Shown piece after piece: positions 1 to 9,896 of a DNA stretch of 64,000 bases (position 1 is the first letter of the stretch; the number at the start of each line of letters is the position of its first letter). The stretch is from Solicola gregarius. Lineage in GTDB: Bacteria > Actinomycetota > Actinomycetes > Propionibacteriales > Nocardioidaceae. The stretch spans positions 1,364,001 through 1,428,000 of the forward strand of contig NZ_CP094970.1 of assembly GCF_025790165.1 (NCBI RefSeq), in the 5' to 3' direction. The translations under genes were made by a program, and so were the position numbers. The notes beneath the pieces are model-generated. The model worked only from the letters and a program-made list of their open reading frames with translations, ran no database searches and was not told where the DNA came from.

Positions 1-44
1 ACGGCGTCCTGCCACAAGACGGCGCTCTTGTGGCAGGACGCCGT
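1..44. repeat. Perfect 19-bp inverted repeat
   Basis: Arms 1-19 and 26-44 are exact reverse complements around a 6-nt loop. It lies downstream of groL, beyond that gene's own terminator hairpin, and the gene to its left is outside the window. It could be a terminator for a convergent gene or part of a dispersed repeat, because its right arm continues into a 24-nt segment found again near 24004. Confidence 0.75.
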
Positions 45-50
45 ACCTCG

Positions 51-94
51 GCGGATTGTGGCGGGTACGACAGCGGATTGTGGCGGGTACGACA
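51..94. repeat. Two perfect 22-bp direct repeats
   Basis: Positions 51-72 and 73-94 are identical 22-bp units in immediate tandem, between the inverted repeat at the window edge and the groL terminator. No coding function is apparent. Confidence 0.8.
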
Positions 95-95
95 A

Positions 96-123
96 CGGCC
101 CCCGGCGAGTACGCCGGGGGCCG
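96..123 (-). terminator. groL terminator hairpin
   Basis: A perfect 12-bp GC-rich stem (96-107 with 112-123) closes a 4-nt loop (AGTA), starting 33 nt after the groL stop codon. There is no long U tract, which is usual for high-GC actinobacterial terminators. Confidence 0.75.
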
Positions 124-156
124 AGTCGATGTGGTGCTACGACGAGCGGGCTGGAC

Positions 157-1905
<1,749 letters not shown>

Positions 1906-1951
1906 TCATCGGCTCGGTCCGCTGACTTCTTTGTTTCGGTACTGCGGTGTT

Positions 1952-1980
1952 GCTGGCACTCTCGTATATGGAGTGCCAGC
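1952..1980 (-). promoter_or_regulatory. CIRCE operator 1 (HrcA site)
   Basis: GCTGGCACTC and GAGTGCCAGC form a perfect 10-bp inverted repeat around a 9-nt spacer (1962-1970). The spacing and GCACTC/GAGTGC cores are those of CIRCE, the HrcA repressor site. It lies just downstream of the likely groL start point. Confidence 0.9.
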
Positions 1981-1984
1981 CTCA

Positions 1985-2014
1985 TGTTTAGCACTCGCCC
2001 CCCGAGAGTGCAAA
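1985..2014 (-). promoter_or_regulatory. CIRCE operator 2 overlapping groL promoter
   Basis: TTAGCACTC (1988-1996), nine bases, then GAGTGCAAA (2006-2014) is close to the CIRCE consensus, with one mismatch. On the minus strand it contains a -35-like TTGCAC (2013-2008) and a -10-like TAAACA (1990-1985) with a 17-nt spacer, so bound HrcA would cover the groL promoter. The operator is clear; the promoter hexamers are my reading. Confidence 0.85.
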
Positions 2015-2073
2015 CGAATCCAGGCCCGAACTAACCTGAACACTACTGTACAAGTTGACCGGATCGGCGTACG

Positions 2074-2101
2074 CTAACTCGAACAACCCTGTTCGAGTTA
2101 G
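2074..2101 (+). promoter_or_regulatory. 28-bp palindromic operator before MFS gene
   Basis: CTAACTCGAACA and TGTTCGAGTTAG are perfect 12-bp arms around 4 nt. The site ends at the AGGAG ribosome-binding site of the MFS gene, so a repressor here would block it. The TetR gene directly downstream (3540-4127) is the obvious candidate. The core resembles a LexA box, but its GAAC/GTTC half-sites are 6 nt apart instead of 4. Confidence 0.8.
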
Positions 2102-2111
2102 GAGTCGACCG

Positions 2112-3518
2112 ATGGCCACCAACGTCGACGGGCACCCGGTACGCACCGGGCCACAGCTCGCCGCCCTGTGTCTCGCCCAGTTCATGCTCGTTCTCGACAT
2201 CACGGTCGTGAACGTCGCGCTACCCACGATCGAAGCCGATCTCGATCTCGGGCGGTCCGCTCTGACCTGGGTGGTCACTGCGTACACACTCTGCTTCGGC
2301 GGGCTGATGCTGCTCGGCGGCCGACTCGCCGACGTCCTCGGCGCTCGGCGGGTGATGACCGCCGGTCTGGTCGTCTTCACGCTCGCCTCACTCACCGCGG
2401 CCGGCGCACCCGATGCGGCCTGGCTCATCACCGCCCGCGCGGCGCAGGGTGTCGGCGCCGCACTCGTGTCTCCCGCGGCGCTGTCGATCCTGACCTCGAC
2501 CCACCAGGGCGCGGCCCGCCACCGCGCGCTCGCGGTGTGGTCGGCGCTCGGCGGCGCCGGCTTCGCCGCCGGCGCGATCGTCGGCGGCGCGCTGACGTCC
2601 GGACCCGGCTGGTCGTGGGTCTTCTGGATCAACGTGCCGGTTGGCGCCGCTCTCGTCCTCGTCCTGCCCTTCGTCGTACCCACGATGGGAGCGCGGGCGC
2701 GCGACCGTCGAGTCGACCTCGTAGGCGCCGCGCTCGTGACCGTGGCGACCGCATCGGTGATCTACGCACTCGTCAACGCAGGCGAGGACGGCTGGGCCGA
2801 TCCGGTGACGCTCGGGGCGCTCGCACTCGGAGTGGTCTCGTACGCGATCTTCGCGCGGGCCGAGCGGGTCGTACGCGAGCCGCTGATGCACGTGACGATG
2901 CTCCGCCGCCGCCCGGTCATCGCGGGCAGTGCGCTGATGCTGGTCGCGAGCGCGCTGATGGTCGGAACGTTCTTCCTCGGCTCGCTCTACCTTCAGCACA
3001 TCCGCGGGTACGCGCCCGTTCGCACCGGGTTGTTGTTCGTACTACCCGCGATCGCGGTGACCGCCGGCGCACATCTGGCCGGGCGACTGATCGGCCGCAT
3101 CGGGCCGCGCCCGATCTCCGTGGCGGGGCTGGGCGTCGCGGCGCTCGGCGGCCTCCTCCTCGCGACGGTCTCCGAGCAGACCAGCGTGTACGCGAGCGTC
3201 CTACCCGGGATGACGCTGGTCGCCCTCGGCGTTGGCCCGGTGTTCGTCACCGCAACCACAACGGCGATGGGATACGTCCGCTCCGACGAGTCCGGGCTCG
3301 CGTCCGGACTGATCAACACGTCCCACGAGCTCGGCGGTGCGTTCGGCGTCGCGGTGCTGTCGACGATTGCGGCGCCCGCGCTCGCGACACCGGCTGTCGG
3401 GGCGTTCCGCGATGCGTACGTCGCCTGCACGATCGCCGCCGCTGTCGCGGCGGCAGCGGCCGTCGTGCTCGTACCACGTGGCGCGCCCGCCACGGCTCCG
3501 GGGCCGCATGCACATTGA
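2112..3518 (+). CDS. DHA2-type MFS drug exporter
   Basis: A 468-residue polytopic membrane protein of the EmrB/QacA (DHA2, 14-helix) major facilitator group, predicted to export toxic compounds by proton antiport. Residues 28-40 give the family motif LDITVVNVALPTI, and GRLADVLGARR at about 70-80 is the cytoplasmic loop motif A. The reading frame is open from 2055, but ATG 2112 is chosen because AGGAG lies 7 nt upstream. A perfect 28-bp palindrome immediately precedes that ribosome-binding site, and a TetR repressor follows 21 nt downstream. Local regulation by that TetR protein is likely; the substrate is unknown. Confidence 0.9.
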   Translation: MATNVDGHPVRTGPQLAALCLAQFMLVLDITVVNVALPTIEADLDLGRSALTWVVTAYTLCFGGLMLLGGRLADVLGARRVMTAGLVVFTLASLTAAGAPDAAWLITARAAQGVGAALVSPAALSILTSTHQGAARHRALAVWSALGGAGFAAGAIVGGALTSGPGWSWVFWINVPVGAALVLVLPFVVPTMGARARDRRVDLVGAALVTVATASVIYALVNAGEDGWADPVTLGALALGVVSYAIFARAERVVREPLMHVTMLRRRPVIAGSALMLVASALMVGTFFLGSLYLQHIRGYAPVRTGLLFVLPAIAVTAGAHLAGRLIGRIGPRPISVAGLGVAALGGLLLATVSEQTSVYASVLPGMTLVALGVGPVFVTATTTAMGYVRSDESGLASGLINTSHELGGAFGVAVLSTIAAPALATPAVGAFRDAYVACTIAAAVAAAAAVVLVPRGAPATAPGPHAH

Positions 3519-3539
3519 CGGATCATTAGGGTTGCGGCC

Positions 3540-4127
3540 ATGGGTGCTGACGGATCGACCGTACGACCGAGTCGGCGGGCAGACGCACAGCGCAACATCG
3601 ACCGCATCCTCGATGCCGCCACGACGCTGTTCGCCAAGTCCGCGACCGTGTCCATGTCTGAGGTAGCACGCGAAGCGGGCGTCGGCAGGGTGACGCTCTA
3701 CGGCCATTTCGCATCCCGGGAGGAGCTGCTGACCGCGGTCGTCGACCGCTCGCTGAGCGACGCGACCGCGGCAATGGACGAGGTCGTCGACGACGGCCGG
3801 CCGGCAGACGAGATCCTTCGCTCGCTGGTCGGTGCATCGTGGTCCACGCTCGACCGCTATCGCCGGATCCGCGTACACGCGCTGGCGATGCACTCGAACG
3901 AGTGGCTGCGCGACCGTCACGATCCCGTCCTGGAGCGGGTCGAGGCGCTGTTCGTCCGCGGCCGCGAGGAGGGCACCTTTCGTACAGACGTGCCCGTCAC
4001 CTGGATGGTCACGACCCTCTACACACTCATCCACGCCGCCGACGACGAGGCCGACAACGGCCGGCTCGATCGCGCCGACGCGCCTGCGCTGGTCATGCAG
4101 ACCGTGCTCGGCGCGTTCGCGCCGTGA
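3540..4127 (+). CDS. TetR-family repressor
   Basis: This 195-residue protein has an N-terminal TetR helix-turn-helix at about residues 39-62 (SEVAREAGVGRVTLYGHFAS). The rest is the variable ligand-binding and dimer domain. It lies 21 nt after the MFS exporter in the same direction, so the two form an operon, and the palindrome at 2074-2101 is its probable operator. Its last 35 nt overlap the convergent aminotransferase gene. Confidence 0.9.
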   Translation: MGADGSTVRPSRRADAQRNIDRILDAATTLFAKSATVSMSEVAREAGVGRVTLYGHFASREELLTAVVDRSLSDATAAMDEVVDDGRPADEILRSLVGASWSTLDRYRRIRVHALAMHSNEWLRDRHDPVLERVEALFVRGREEGTFRTDVPVTWMVTTLYTLIHAADDEADNGRLDRADAPALVMQTVLGAFAP

Positions 4128-5232
4128 GGGCATCGCCCAGCCGATCCAGCGCCTCGGTGAACTCGACCGGACCGAGATGCCCGAATCCCACCCGGAACAC
4201 CCGATCCGACTCGCCGAACCACGAACCCGGCGCCACCCGTACGTCGCGTTCCCCCAACCGCGCGTAGAACTCGTCAACGGCCGCCGGGTCTTCGGTACGC
4301 AACCGAAGGCAGGACATCGCGCCGCCATCGGGTTCGAGGAAGTCGACGGGCTGCTCGACGGCCCACGCCCCCAGCTCGGCCAGCGCGCGTCCAAGTCGCT
4401 CCGCGCGCGGCCGCAGAATCTCCGGCGCGTTGCGCAGTACGTGCACCCCGACGACCTCGTCCGCCGTTGAGCACGCAACCGTGCTGTAGAACTTCGCGGT
4501 TCGCAGCCGCTCGTACAGGTCGGCATCGGTCGTGGTGAGCCATCCCAACCGGAGTCCCGGGGCGCCGTGGCCCTTGGACAGCGACGAGCAGGTGACGACG
4601 CGCCCTGACAAAGACGCAGCAGACGCCGGAACAGGGCCGTCCCCGTACGTCGCGACACGGTACGTCTCGTCGACCAGAACGACCGCGTCAGGGGCGTACG
4701 CCTCGACCGCGCCGACGATGTCGCGGAGGTCTCGGTCGTCGATCCGAACACCCGACGGATTCTGCGGCGAGGCGAGCGAGACGAGCGTCGTCGCGGGCGT
4801 CAGTGCCTCAGCGATGCGCTCCGGGAGGACGCGGTAGCCGTCGTCGAAGGACAGGTCTACCCGGTCGACCGGCATGCCGAGGCCGGCCGGCACGATGCTC
4901 GCGGGCGGGAAGTGCGGGCTGGCGACGACGGCTCGTCCACCGCGACGGTCCTGCGCCAGTAGGTACATCGCGCCCATTGCGCCGACCGTGACCAGCACCT
5001 GGTCGGCCTCGACACCGGCGTTCGCGCCGATCAGCCGCCGCAGCTCGGCGTCGCCGGGTGTCGTCCCGTAGTCGAGCGCCAGGTTCGCGAGCGACGTCCC
5101 GTCGACGACGTCGCCGAGTCGCAGCGGCGGACACGTACTCTCGGCGAGATCGAACGGCACTGACGTGTCCACGAGGCTGGTCATCGGGCTGGCCGGAAAC
5201 GGTCCGGTGATGGTGCTGCGCACTGCGTTCAT
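4093..5232 (-). CDS. PLP-dependent class I/II aminotransferase
   Basis: A 379-residue fold-type I PLP enzyme. SLASPQNPSG (Asn158), VLVDETY (Asp188) and CSSLSKGHG with the Schiff-base Lys220 are all present in order. The substrate is unknown. The frame is open to 5424, but ATG 5232 gives the normal family length and clears the divergent gene. It is divergent from a MocR regulator 63 nt away, a usual regulator-target arrangement, so it may act in amino-acid or amine metabolism. It overlaps the TetR gene at its 3' end by 35 nt. Confidence 0.88.
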   Translation of the reverse strand: MNAVRSTITGPFPASPMTSLVDTSVPFDLAESTCPPLRLGDVVDGTSLANLALDYGTTPGDAELRRLIGANAGVEADQVLVTVGAMGAMYLLAQDRRGGRAVVASPHFPPASIVPAGLGMPVDRVDLSFDDGYRVLPERIAEALTPATTLVSLASPQNPSGVRIDDRDLRDIVGAVEAYAPDAVVLVDETYRVATYGDGPVPASAASLSGRVVTCSSLSKGHGAPGLRLGWLTTTDADLYERLRTAKFYSTVACSTADEVVGVHVLRNAPEILRPRAERLGRALAELGAWAVEQPVDFLEPDGGAMSCLRLRTEDPAAVDEFYARLGERDVRVAPGSWFGESDRVFRVGFGHLGPVEFTEALDRLGDALTARTRRARSA

Positions 5233-5280
5233 CTCGCCAGTGTGAAAGGACATCGGGGTGTAGGGCAGGGCCAATCGCGC

Positions 5281-5298
5281 TAGATTGGTTTGCCAATG
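5281..5298 (+). promoter_or_regulatory. Leaderless promoter and operator of MocR gene
   Basis: A -10 element TAGATT (5281-5286) sits 9 nt before the ATG at 5296. ATTGG and CCAAT (5284-5288, 5293-5297) form a short palindrome overlapping it, and a further CCAATC follows within the coding start. These repeated ATTGG/CCAAT units are a reasonable MocR autoregulatory site. Confidence 0.5.
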
Positions 5299-6738
5299 AG
5301 TCCAATCGAGGAGTTGGTCGCCGCACTGGGTCGGTGGTCGGCTGGGCGCGGGCCGCTGTTCGCCCTGCTGGCACAGCGTCTGCGTCGGATGATCGACGAC
5401 GGCGAGCTCGCCCCCGGCGCGCACCTGCCACCGGATCGCCGGTTGGCGTCCGCGCTATCCGTCGGGCGAACCACTGTCGTCGCCGCGTACGACCTGCTCG
5501 AGCAGGAAGGGCGCATCACCCGCCGCCGAGGCAGCGGAACGTGGGTGTCTCAGGGGTCGACGGTACGACGCGGGGGCGTCACCGACGTGTCGACGCCGTT
5601 GTTCCTCGACCTCCTCGAGCCATCCGAGCATCACTACCAGCTCACCTGCGCCGCACCGAGCGCGCCGCCTCCCCAGGTCAGGGCCGCCTTCGAGCGGATG
5701 CTCGCGAGGCCGCCGCGCGACGACATCGGATACCACCCCGCGGGCGACCCCGCGTTGCGCGAGGCAATCGCGCAGCGTTACACCGATCGCGGCCTGGCGA
5801 CCGAACCCGATCAGGTCATGGTGACGACCGGCGCCCAGCAGGCGCTGTCGATGGTCGCGCACCTGCTGGTCGGGCCGGGAGAGCGGGTACTCGTCGAAGC
5901 CCCGACCTATCCCGGCGCCCTCGAGGTGCTCAGGGAAGCGGCCGCAACCTTGTGTACGGTCGCGAACGGTCCGGACGGACTCGACGTCAACGCGGCGGTC
6001 ACGGCAATGCACGAGGTACGGCCGCGAGTCGCGTACCTCGTGGCCAGCCACCACAACCCCACGGGAGCGCTGCTCGGGGCTCTCGGCCGGCAGCGCATCG
6101 CCGACTCGGCCGCACGGCACGACGTGACCGTCGTCGACGACGAGGTCCTGACCGAGCTCGGCTTCGGCGGAGCGCCTCCCGTACCCCTCGCGGCCTACGC
6201 GCCCGAGCACGTGGTCACCGTCGGCTCGCTCAGCAAGCTCGTGTGGGGCGGCCTCCGGGTCGGCTGGGTACGCGCATCCGCGTCGACCACAAGGCAACTC
6301 TCGCGGCTGAAGGCGGTTCACGATCTGGGCGGCGACGCCATGACCCAGCGCGCCATGACGGAACTGTTCCGCGATCTCGACGAAATCCGTACGCACCGGG
6401 TCGCCGAGCTCGTGCACCAGCACGACAGGCTGTGCGATGCCCTCACCACGCACCTGCCGACCTGGCGGTTCGCGCGCGCAGAAGGCGGACAGACGCTGTG
6501 GGTCGAGCTGCCGGCCGGCGACGCAGTCTCATTCGCGCAGCATGCGCTCCGCCACGGCGTGGTCGTGCTGGCGGGAGGATCGCTCGATGCCTCGGGCGGC
6601 AGCCAGGCGTACCTACGGCTACCGTTCGTGGATCCAGCGGAGACGCTGGAGGGTGCGGTGCGCGCGCTCGCCGACGCATGGCGCACCTACTCGCCATCGA
6701 AGCGGCGACTGCGATCGCCCACGCCACTCGTCGTCTGA
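5296..6738 (+). CDS. MocR-type GntR regulator with aminotransferase domain
   Basis: A 480-residue MocR/PdxR-class protein. An N-terminal GntR winged helix (about residues 14-80, including LPPDRRLASALSVGRTTV) is fused to a fold-type I aminotransferase domain. HHNPTG, VVDDEV and VGSLSKLVWGGLR with the PLP lysine at about 314 are intact, so PLP binding is likely. Such proteins usually sense PLP with an amine or amino acid and control a divergent gene, here the aminotransferase at 4093-5232. A TTG at 5290 is an alternative start. Its last 52 nt overlap the convergent membrane-protein gene. Confidence 0.92.
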   Translation: MSPIEELVAALGRWSAGRGPLFALLAQRLRRMIDDGELAPGAHLPPDRRLASALSVGRTTVVAAYDLLEQEGRITRRRGSGTWVSQGSTVRRGGVTDVSTPLFLDLLEPSEHHYQLTCAAPSAPPPQVRAAFERMLARPPRDDIGYHPAGDPALREAIAQRYTDRGLATEPDQVMVTTGAQQALSMVAHLLVGPGERVLVEAPTYPGALEVLREAAATLCTVANGPDGLDVNAAVTAMHEVRPRVAYLVASHHNPTGALLGALGRQRIADSAARHDVTVVDDEVLTELGFGGAPPVPLAAYAPEHVVTVGSLSKLVWGGLRVGWVRASASTTRQLSRLKAVHDLGGDAMTQRAMTELFRDLDEIRTHRVAELVHQHDRLCDALTTHLPTWRFARAEGGQTLWVELPAGDAVSFAQHALRHGVVVLAGGSLDASGGSQAYLRLPFVDPAETLEGAVRALADAWRTYSPSKRRLRSPTPLVV

Positions 6739-7853
6739 CCGCGGCGCTGCCAGTACGCGAGCGTCGCGACCGCGAGCGCCGGGCCCCACAGCCACAGCGG
6801 CATGATCAGCACGAGCCAGACCTCGCCCTCGACGAACAGGCCCTGCTGCAGCAGCGAGCGGCCGGCGATCGTCAGTAGCAATGCGCCCGACAGCCCGGGG
6901 ATGACGGCGGCCATCACCGGTACGTCGCGCCCGCCGACGTAGGGAACCCAATGCGGGAAGACCTCACCGCGCGGCCGGATGAGTCCGAGGGTGAGCCACA
7001 GGCAGCATTCGGATACCAACCCCAGCAGAATCCCCAACAGCCGCGTCCCCGGCTCGGCGTCGAGGTCGATGCCGGCGGCGGCCACCGGCCACGGCGTCAG
7101 CCAGGTCAGCCTCGACAGCGCATACGGCACCGGGGCGAGGGCCGCGACCCACGTCGCGGTCACTCCCCAGCGCGCGATCCACGCCCGGGTCGCGATCACG
7201 AAACGCCCCGGACCGGCTCCCTTGACGTACGACGCGATGACGCCCACCCAGCAGGCGGCGACGGCCAATGCGAACAGCAGGTACAGCGGCCGAGCACCCA
7301 CGTCGGCGAACCCACCGCCGATGCCGCGACCGAGATCCGCGAACGTGTCGACCCGAAGGACGCCTCCGACGACGCCGAGGACGGCAAGGCCGCCCAGCCC
7401 CAGGGCGACGTACACCCTTGTTCGCGGATCTCGCAGGCCGTCTCGGATCTTCGTGCCCAGCAGCACCGGCGGCAAGGTGAAGGCCAGCATGTACGCGGTC
7501 AGTATCAGGATCTGGATGTCCGGAGCCAGCAGGGCGAGGACGACCACCTGCAGGCCTGCGACGGCCAACAGGAGCCGCGTCGTACGGCTGCCGGCGTACG
7601 CGAGGCCGCCCACCGTGAGAAGGCCGACGACGCCGATACCGATCGCCAGCCAGCCTGCGAGGACAGCGTCTGTCCCGGCCAGCAGGGACATGTCGGCGAA
7701 GCGATCATCAGGACCGAACGGGTAGGTACCCGGTTCGGCCTGCCACAGGACACCGATGAGCGCGACCAGGGTCGAGCCGACCGCCGCGAACACGAGGGCC
7801 TCCCGCGGCGTCGTTCGGCCGCCACCGTCCGCGTACGTCTCTGCCGAAACCAT
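6687..7853 (-). CDS. Polytopic membrane protein of unknown function
   Basis: A 388-residue protein with about ten hydrophobic segments separated by short basic loops. I recognise no catalytic motif or transporter signature. The frame is open to 8039, but ATG 7853 has GGGAGGG 6 nt upstream and starts just before the first hydrophobic segment. The 3' end overlaps the MocR gene by 52 nt, and the next gene upstream on the same strand (LysR) ends 109 nt away. An integral membrane location is clear; the role is not. Confidence 0.8.
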   Translation of the reverse strand: MVSAETYADGGGRTTPREALVFAAVGSTLVALIGVLWQAEPGTYPFGPDDRFADMSLLAGTDAVLAGWLAIGIGVVGLLTVGGLAYAGSRTTRLLLAVAGLQVVVLALLAPDIQILILTAYMLAFTLPPVLLGTKIRDGLRDPRTRVYVALGLGGLAVLGVVGGVLRVDTFADLGRGIGGGFADVGARPLYLLFALAVAACWVGVIASYVKGAGPGRFVIATRAWIARWGVTATWVAALAPVPYALSRLTWLTPWPVAAAGIDLDAEPGTRLLGILLGLVSECCLWLTLGLIRPRGEVFPHWVPYVGGRDVPVMAAVIPGLSGALLLTIAGRSLLQQGLFVEGEVWLVLIMPLWLWGPALAVATLAYWQRRGQTTSGVGDRSRRFDGE

Positions 7854-7962
7854 CCCGTCACCCTCCCGCCGCGGGCACTCGCCGCGCACGGTCCAACCGT
7901 CGCGGAGGCGCGCCGCCGAACACTCCCCCTCCGGAGCGAACCGGGCGGTCCCAGCGGGTGAG

Positions 7963-8868
7963 TCAGTCCTCCGAGGCCACCGCCCGCGCAGACCGTACGA
8001 GTGCGTCGAGCGCGTGGCGTACAGCGAGCCGCTCGGCACGGTCAGGACGCATCAGCGCGAAGATGTAGCGGGCCGTGGCGACGCCCGCCAACGGCCGCAG
8101 CACGACCCCGTCCCGCGGCCGGGTGGTGAACCGAGGTAGCACGGCCAGTCCATGCTCGGCCTCGACCATTGCCTCGACCAGCCGATTGTCGCGGATGCCG
8201 CGCTGCACGTAGCGCAACGTCTGCCCGGTACGCGCGGCGACCGCGTCCAGCACCGACTCGAACGGGAAGCCCGGCGGCACGCCTATCCACGACTCGTCCG
8301 CGACGTCCTCGGGCGTGACCCGCGTACGTCTCGCCAGCGGATGCGACGAGTAGAGGGCGATGTCCAGCGGCTCACGGATCAGCGGTTCGATGCGCAGACG
8401 TACCGAACCGGTCGACGGGCGCTCCGCGAGGCTGTGCGCGATCACGATGTCGTGGTCGACGGTCAGCGGCGCGTAGTCGGCCTCGGCGACGTCCTCGTCG
8501 GTGAACGTCACCCGGATCGACCGCGCCGCCAGGTCTCGTAGTGCCGCGGGGACGAGGTACTCGGCGGCGCTCGCGAGCCCGGCCATCGTGACGTGCCCGC
8601 TCGGCGCGTGCCGGAACTCGTCCCACTCGGCACGCGCCGACTCCACCGCCGTCGCGACGCCGACCGCACCGCGAGCAAGCACCCGACCGGCCTCGGTGAG
8701 TCGTACGCCCCGCCCGTGCGGCTCGACCAACGGCACTCCGAACTCACGCTGCGCCGTACGTAGCTGCTGCGAGACAGCCGACGGCGTACGGTGCGTCGCC
8801 GCGGCGACGGCGGTCACGCTGCCTCGCTCCGCGAGCTCGCGCAGGAGTTCGAGGTGCCGAATATCCAT
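7963..8868 (-). CDS. LysR-family transcriptional regulator
   Basis: A 301-residue LysR regulator. Residues 1-60 form the winged helix (AVAAATHRTPSAVSQQLRTA), followed by a two-lobe substrate-binding domain from about 90. On the minus strand TAGGCT (8880-8875) lies 6 nt before the ATG, so it is probably leaderless. It is divergent from an EamA exporter, and the intergenic dyad GATAGT-N6-ACTATC fits a LysR site controlling both genes. Confidence 0.93.
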   Translation of the reverse strand: MDIRHLELLRELAERGSVTAVAAATHRTPSAVSQQLRTAQREFGVPLVEPHGRGVRLTEAGRVLARGAVGVATAVESARAEWDEFRHAPSGHVTMAGLASAAEYLVPAALRDLAARSIRVTFTDEDVAEADYAPLTVDHDIVIAHSLAERPSTGSVRLRIEPLIREPLDIALYSSHPLARRTRVTPEDVADESWIGVPPGFPFESVLDAVAARTGQTLRYVQRGIRDNRLVEAMVEAEHGLAVLPRFTTRPRDGVVLRPLAGVATARYIFALMRPDRAERLAVRHALDALVRSARAVASED

Positions 8869-8874
8869 TTAGGC

Positions 8875-8902
8875 AGCCTACACGGATAGTGAATGAACTA
8901 TC
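8875..8902. promoter_or_regulatory. LysR box and lysR promoter
   Basis: GATAGT (8885-8890) and ACTATC (8897-8902) form a perfect dyad with a 6-nt spacer, adjoining the -10 element of the lysR gene (8880-8875). Placement between divergent lysR and eamA genes supports autoregulation plus control of the exporter. Confidence 0.6.
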
Positions 8903-8932
8903 GCTTGTGCTTACAGATCCGGGCGACCGACG

Positions 8933-9862
8933 ATGGACCGCATGACCATCCGCGACCGCTCCCTCGCACTCACCGTCGCCGTGCTCTGGGGCATCAACTT
9001 CATCGCGATCCACCTGTCGCTCGAGCACTTCCCGCCGATGTTCCTCGTCGCCCTTCGCTTCGCCGTGATCGCCGTGCCGACCATGCTGTTCGTGCCATGG
9101 CCGAACGTGCGGGTGCGCTGGCTGGTCGGGTACGGGATCGGCTTCGGCGTCCTGCAGTTCGCCTTCCTCTACTGGGGAATGTCGTCCGGCATGCCGACCG
9201 GCCTGGCGTCTCTGGTGCTGCAGGCGTCGGCGCCGTTCACCGTCGTACTCGGTGCGACGTTCCTGCGCGAACGCGTGTCCGGCCGTCAGGTGCTCGGCAT
9301 CGTGGTCGCGATCGGCGGTCTCGCGGTCGTGGGTTCGCACCGGGCGCAGGTCGCCGCCGTACTGCCCTTCCTGCTGACCCTCGCCGGCGGCTTCGGCTGG
9401 GCCATCGGCAACGTGTGCAGCCGGCAGTCGCGGCCGCAGAACCCACTGCACCTGACGCTGTGGATGTCGGTCGTCCCGCCGATTCCGATGCTCGCGGTCG
9501 CACTCGTCGTCGAGGGCCCGGACCGCATCGGCGCATCGCTGACCGGCGCGTTCACGGCCGAGGCCCTGCCTGCGCTGCTCGGACTCGCGTACACCGTGAT
9601 CATCGCGACCGTGCTCGGCTCGGGCCTCTGGACCTGGCTGATGAGTCGCCACCCGGCGGGCGTCGTCGCACCGTTCTCGCTGCTCGTTCCGGTCACCGGC
9701 ATGACCGCTGCGGCGGTGTTCCTCGGCGAACGCATCAGCGCGTACGAGGTTGCCGGCGGTGCCGTCGTGATCGCGGGCGTCCTCCTCGGGAGCACCGGTC
9801 GAGACCCCCGGCGGCCACGGGTCGAACCGAGGGACCGATACCATCGGGCGGTTGCCCGATGA
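8933..9862 (+). CDS. EamA/DMT-family exporter
   Basis: A 309-residue protein with ten predicted membrane helices in two EamA repeats. VLWGINFIAIHLSLE opens the first repeat, and LVPVTGMTAAAVFLGERIS is the conserved block of the second. Such proteins export amino acids or other metabolites. ATG 8942 is an alternative start. It is divergent from a LysR regulator and most likely controlled by it. Confidence 0.92.
   Translation: MDRMTIRDRSLALTVAVLWGINFIAIHLSLEHFPPMFLVALRFAVIAVPTMLFVPWPNVRVRWLVGYGIGFGVLQFAFLYWGMSSGMPTGLASLVLQASAPFTVVLGATFLRERVSGRQVLGIVVAIGGLAVVGSHRAQVAAVLPFLLTLAGGFGWAIGNVCSRQSRPQNPLHLTLWMSVVPPIPMLAVALVVEGPDRIGASLTGAFTAEALPALLGLAYTVIIATVLGSGLWTWLMSRHPAGVVAPFSLLVPVTGMTAAAVFLGERISAYEVAGGAVVIAGVLLGSTGRDPRRPRVEPRDRYHRAVAR
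9842..9861 (+). terminator. Hairpin over the eamA stop codon
   Basis: CATCGGGC and GCCCGATG form an 8-bp stem around GGTT and include the eamA stop codon. It is a short candidate terminator without a U tract. Confidence 0.4.
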
Positions 9863-9896
9863 CGGGCGTGTACCAAAGTCGATACAGGAGATGTAC

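Noticed and set aside
2074-2101. LexA/SOS box
   Set aside because: Half-sites GAAC and GTTC are 6 nt apart, while the actinobacterial LexA site has 4; the neighbouring TetR explains the palindrome better.
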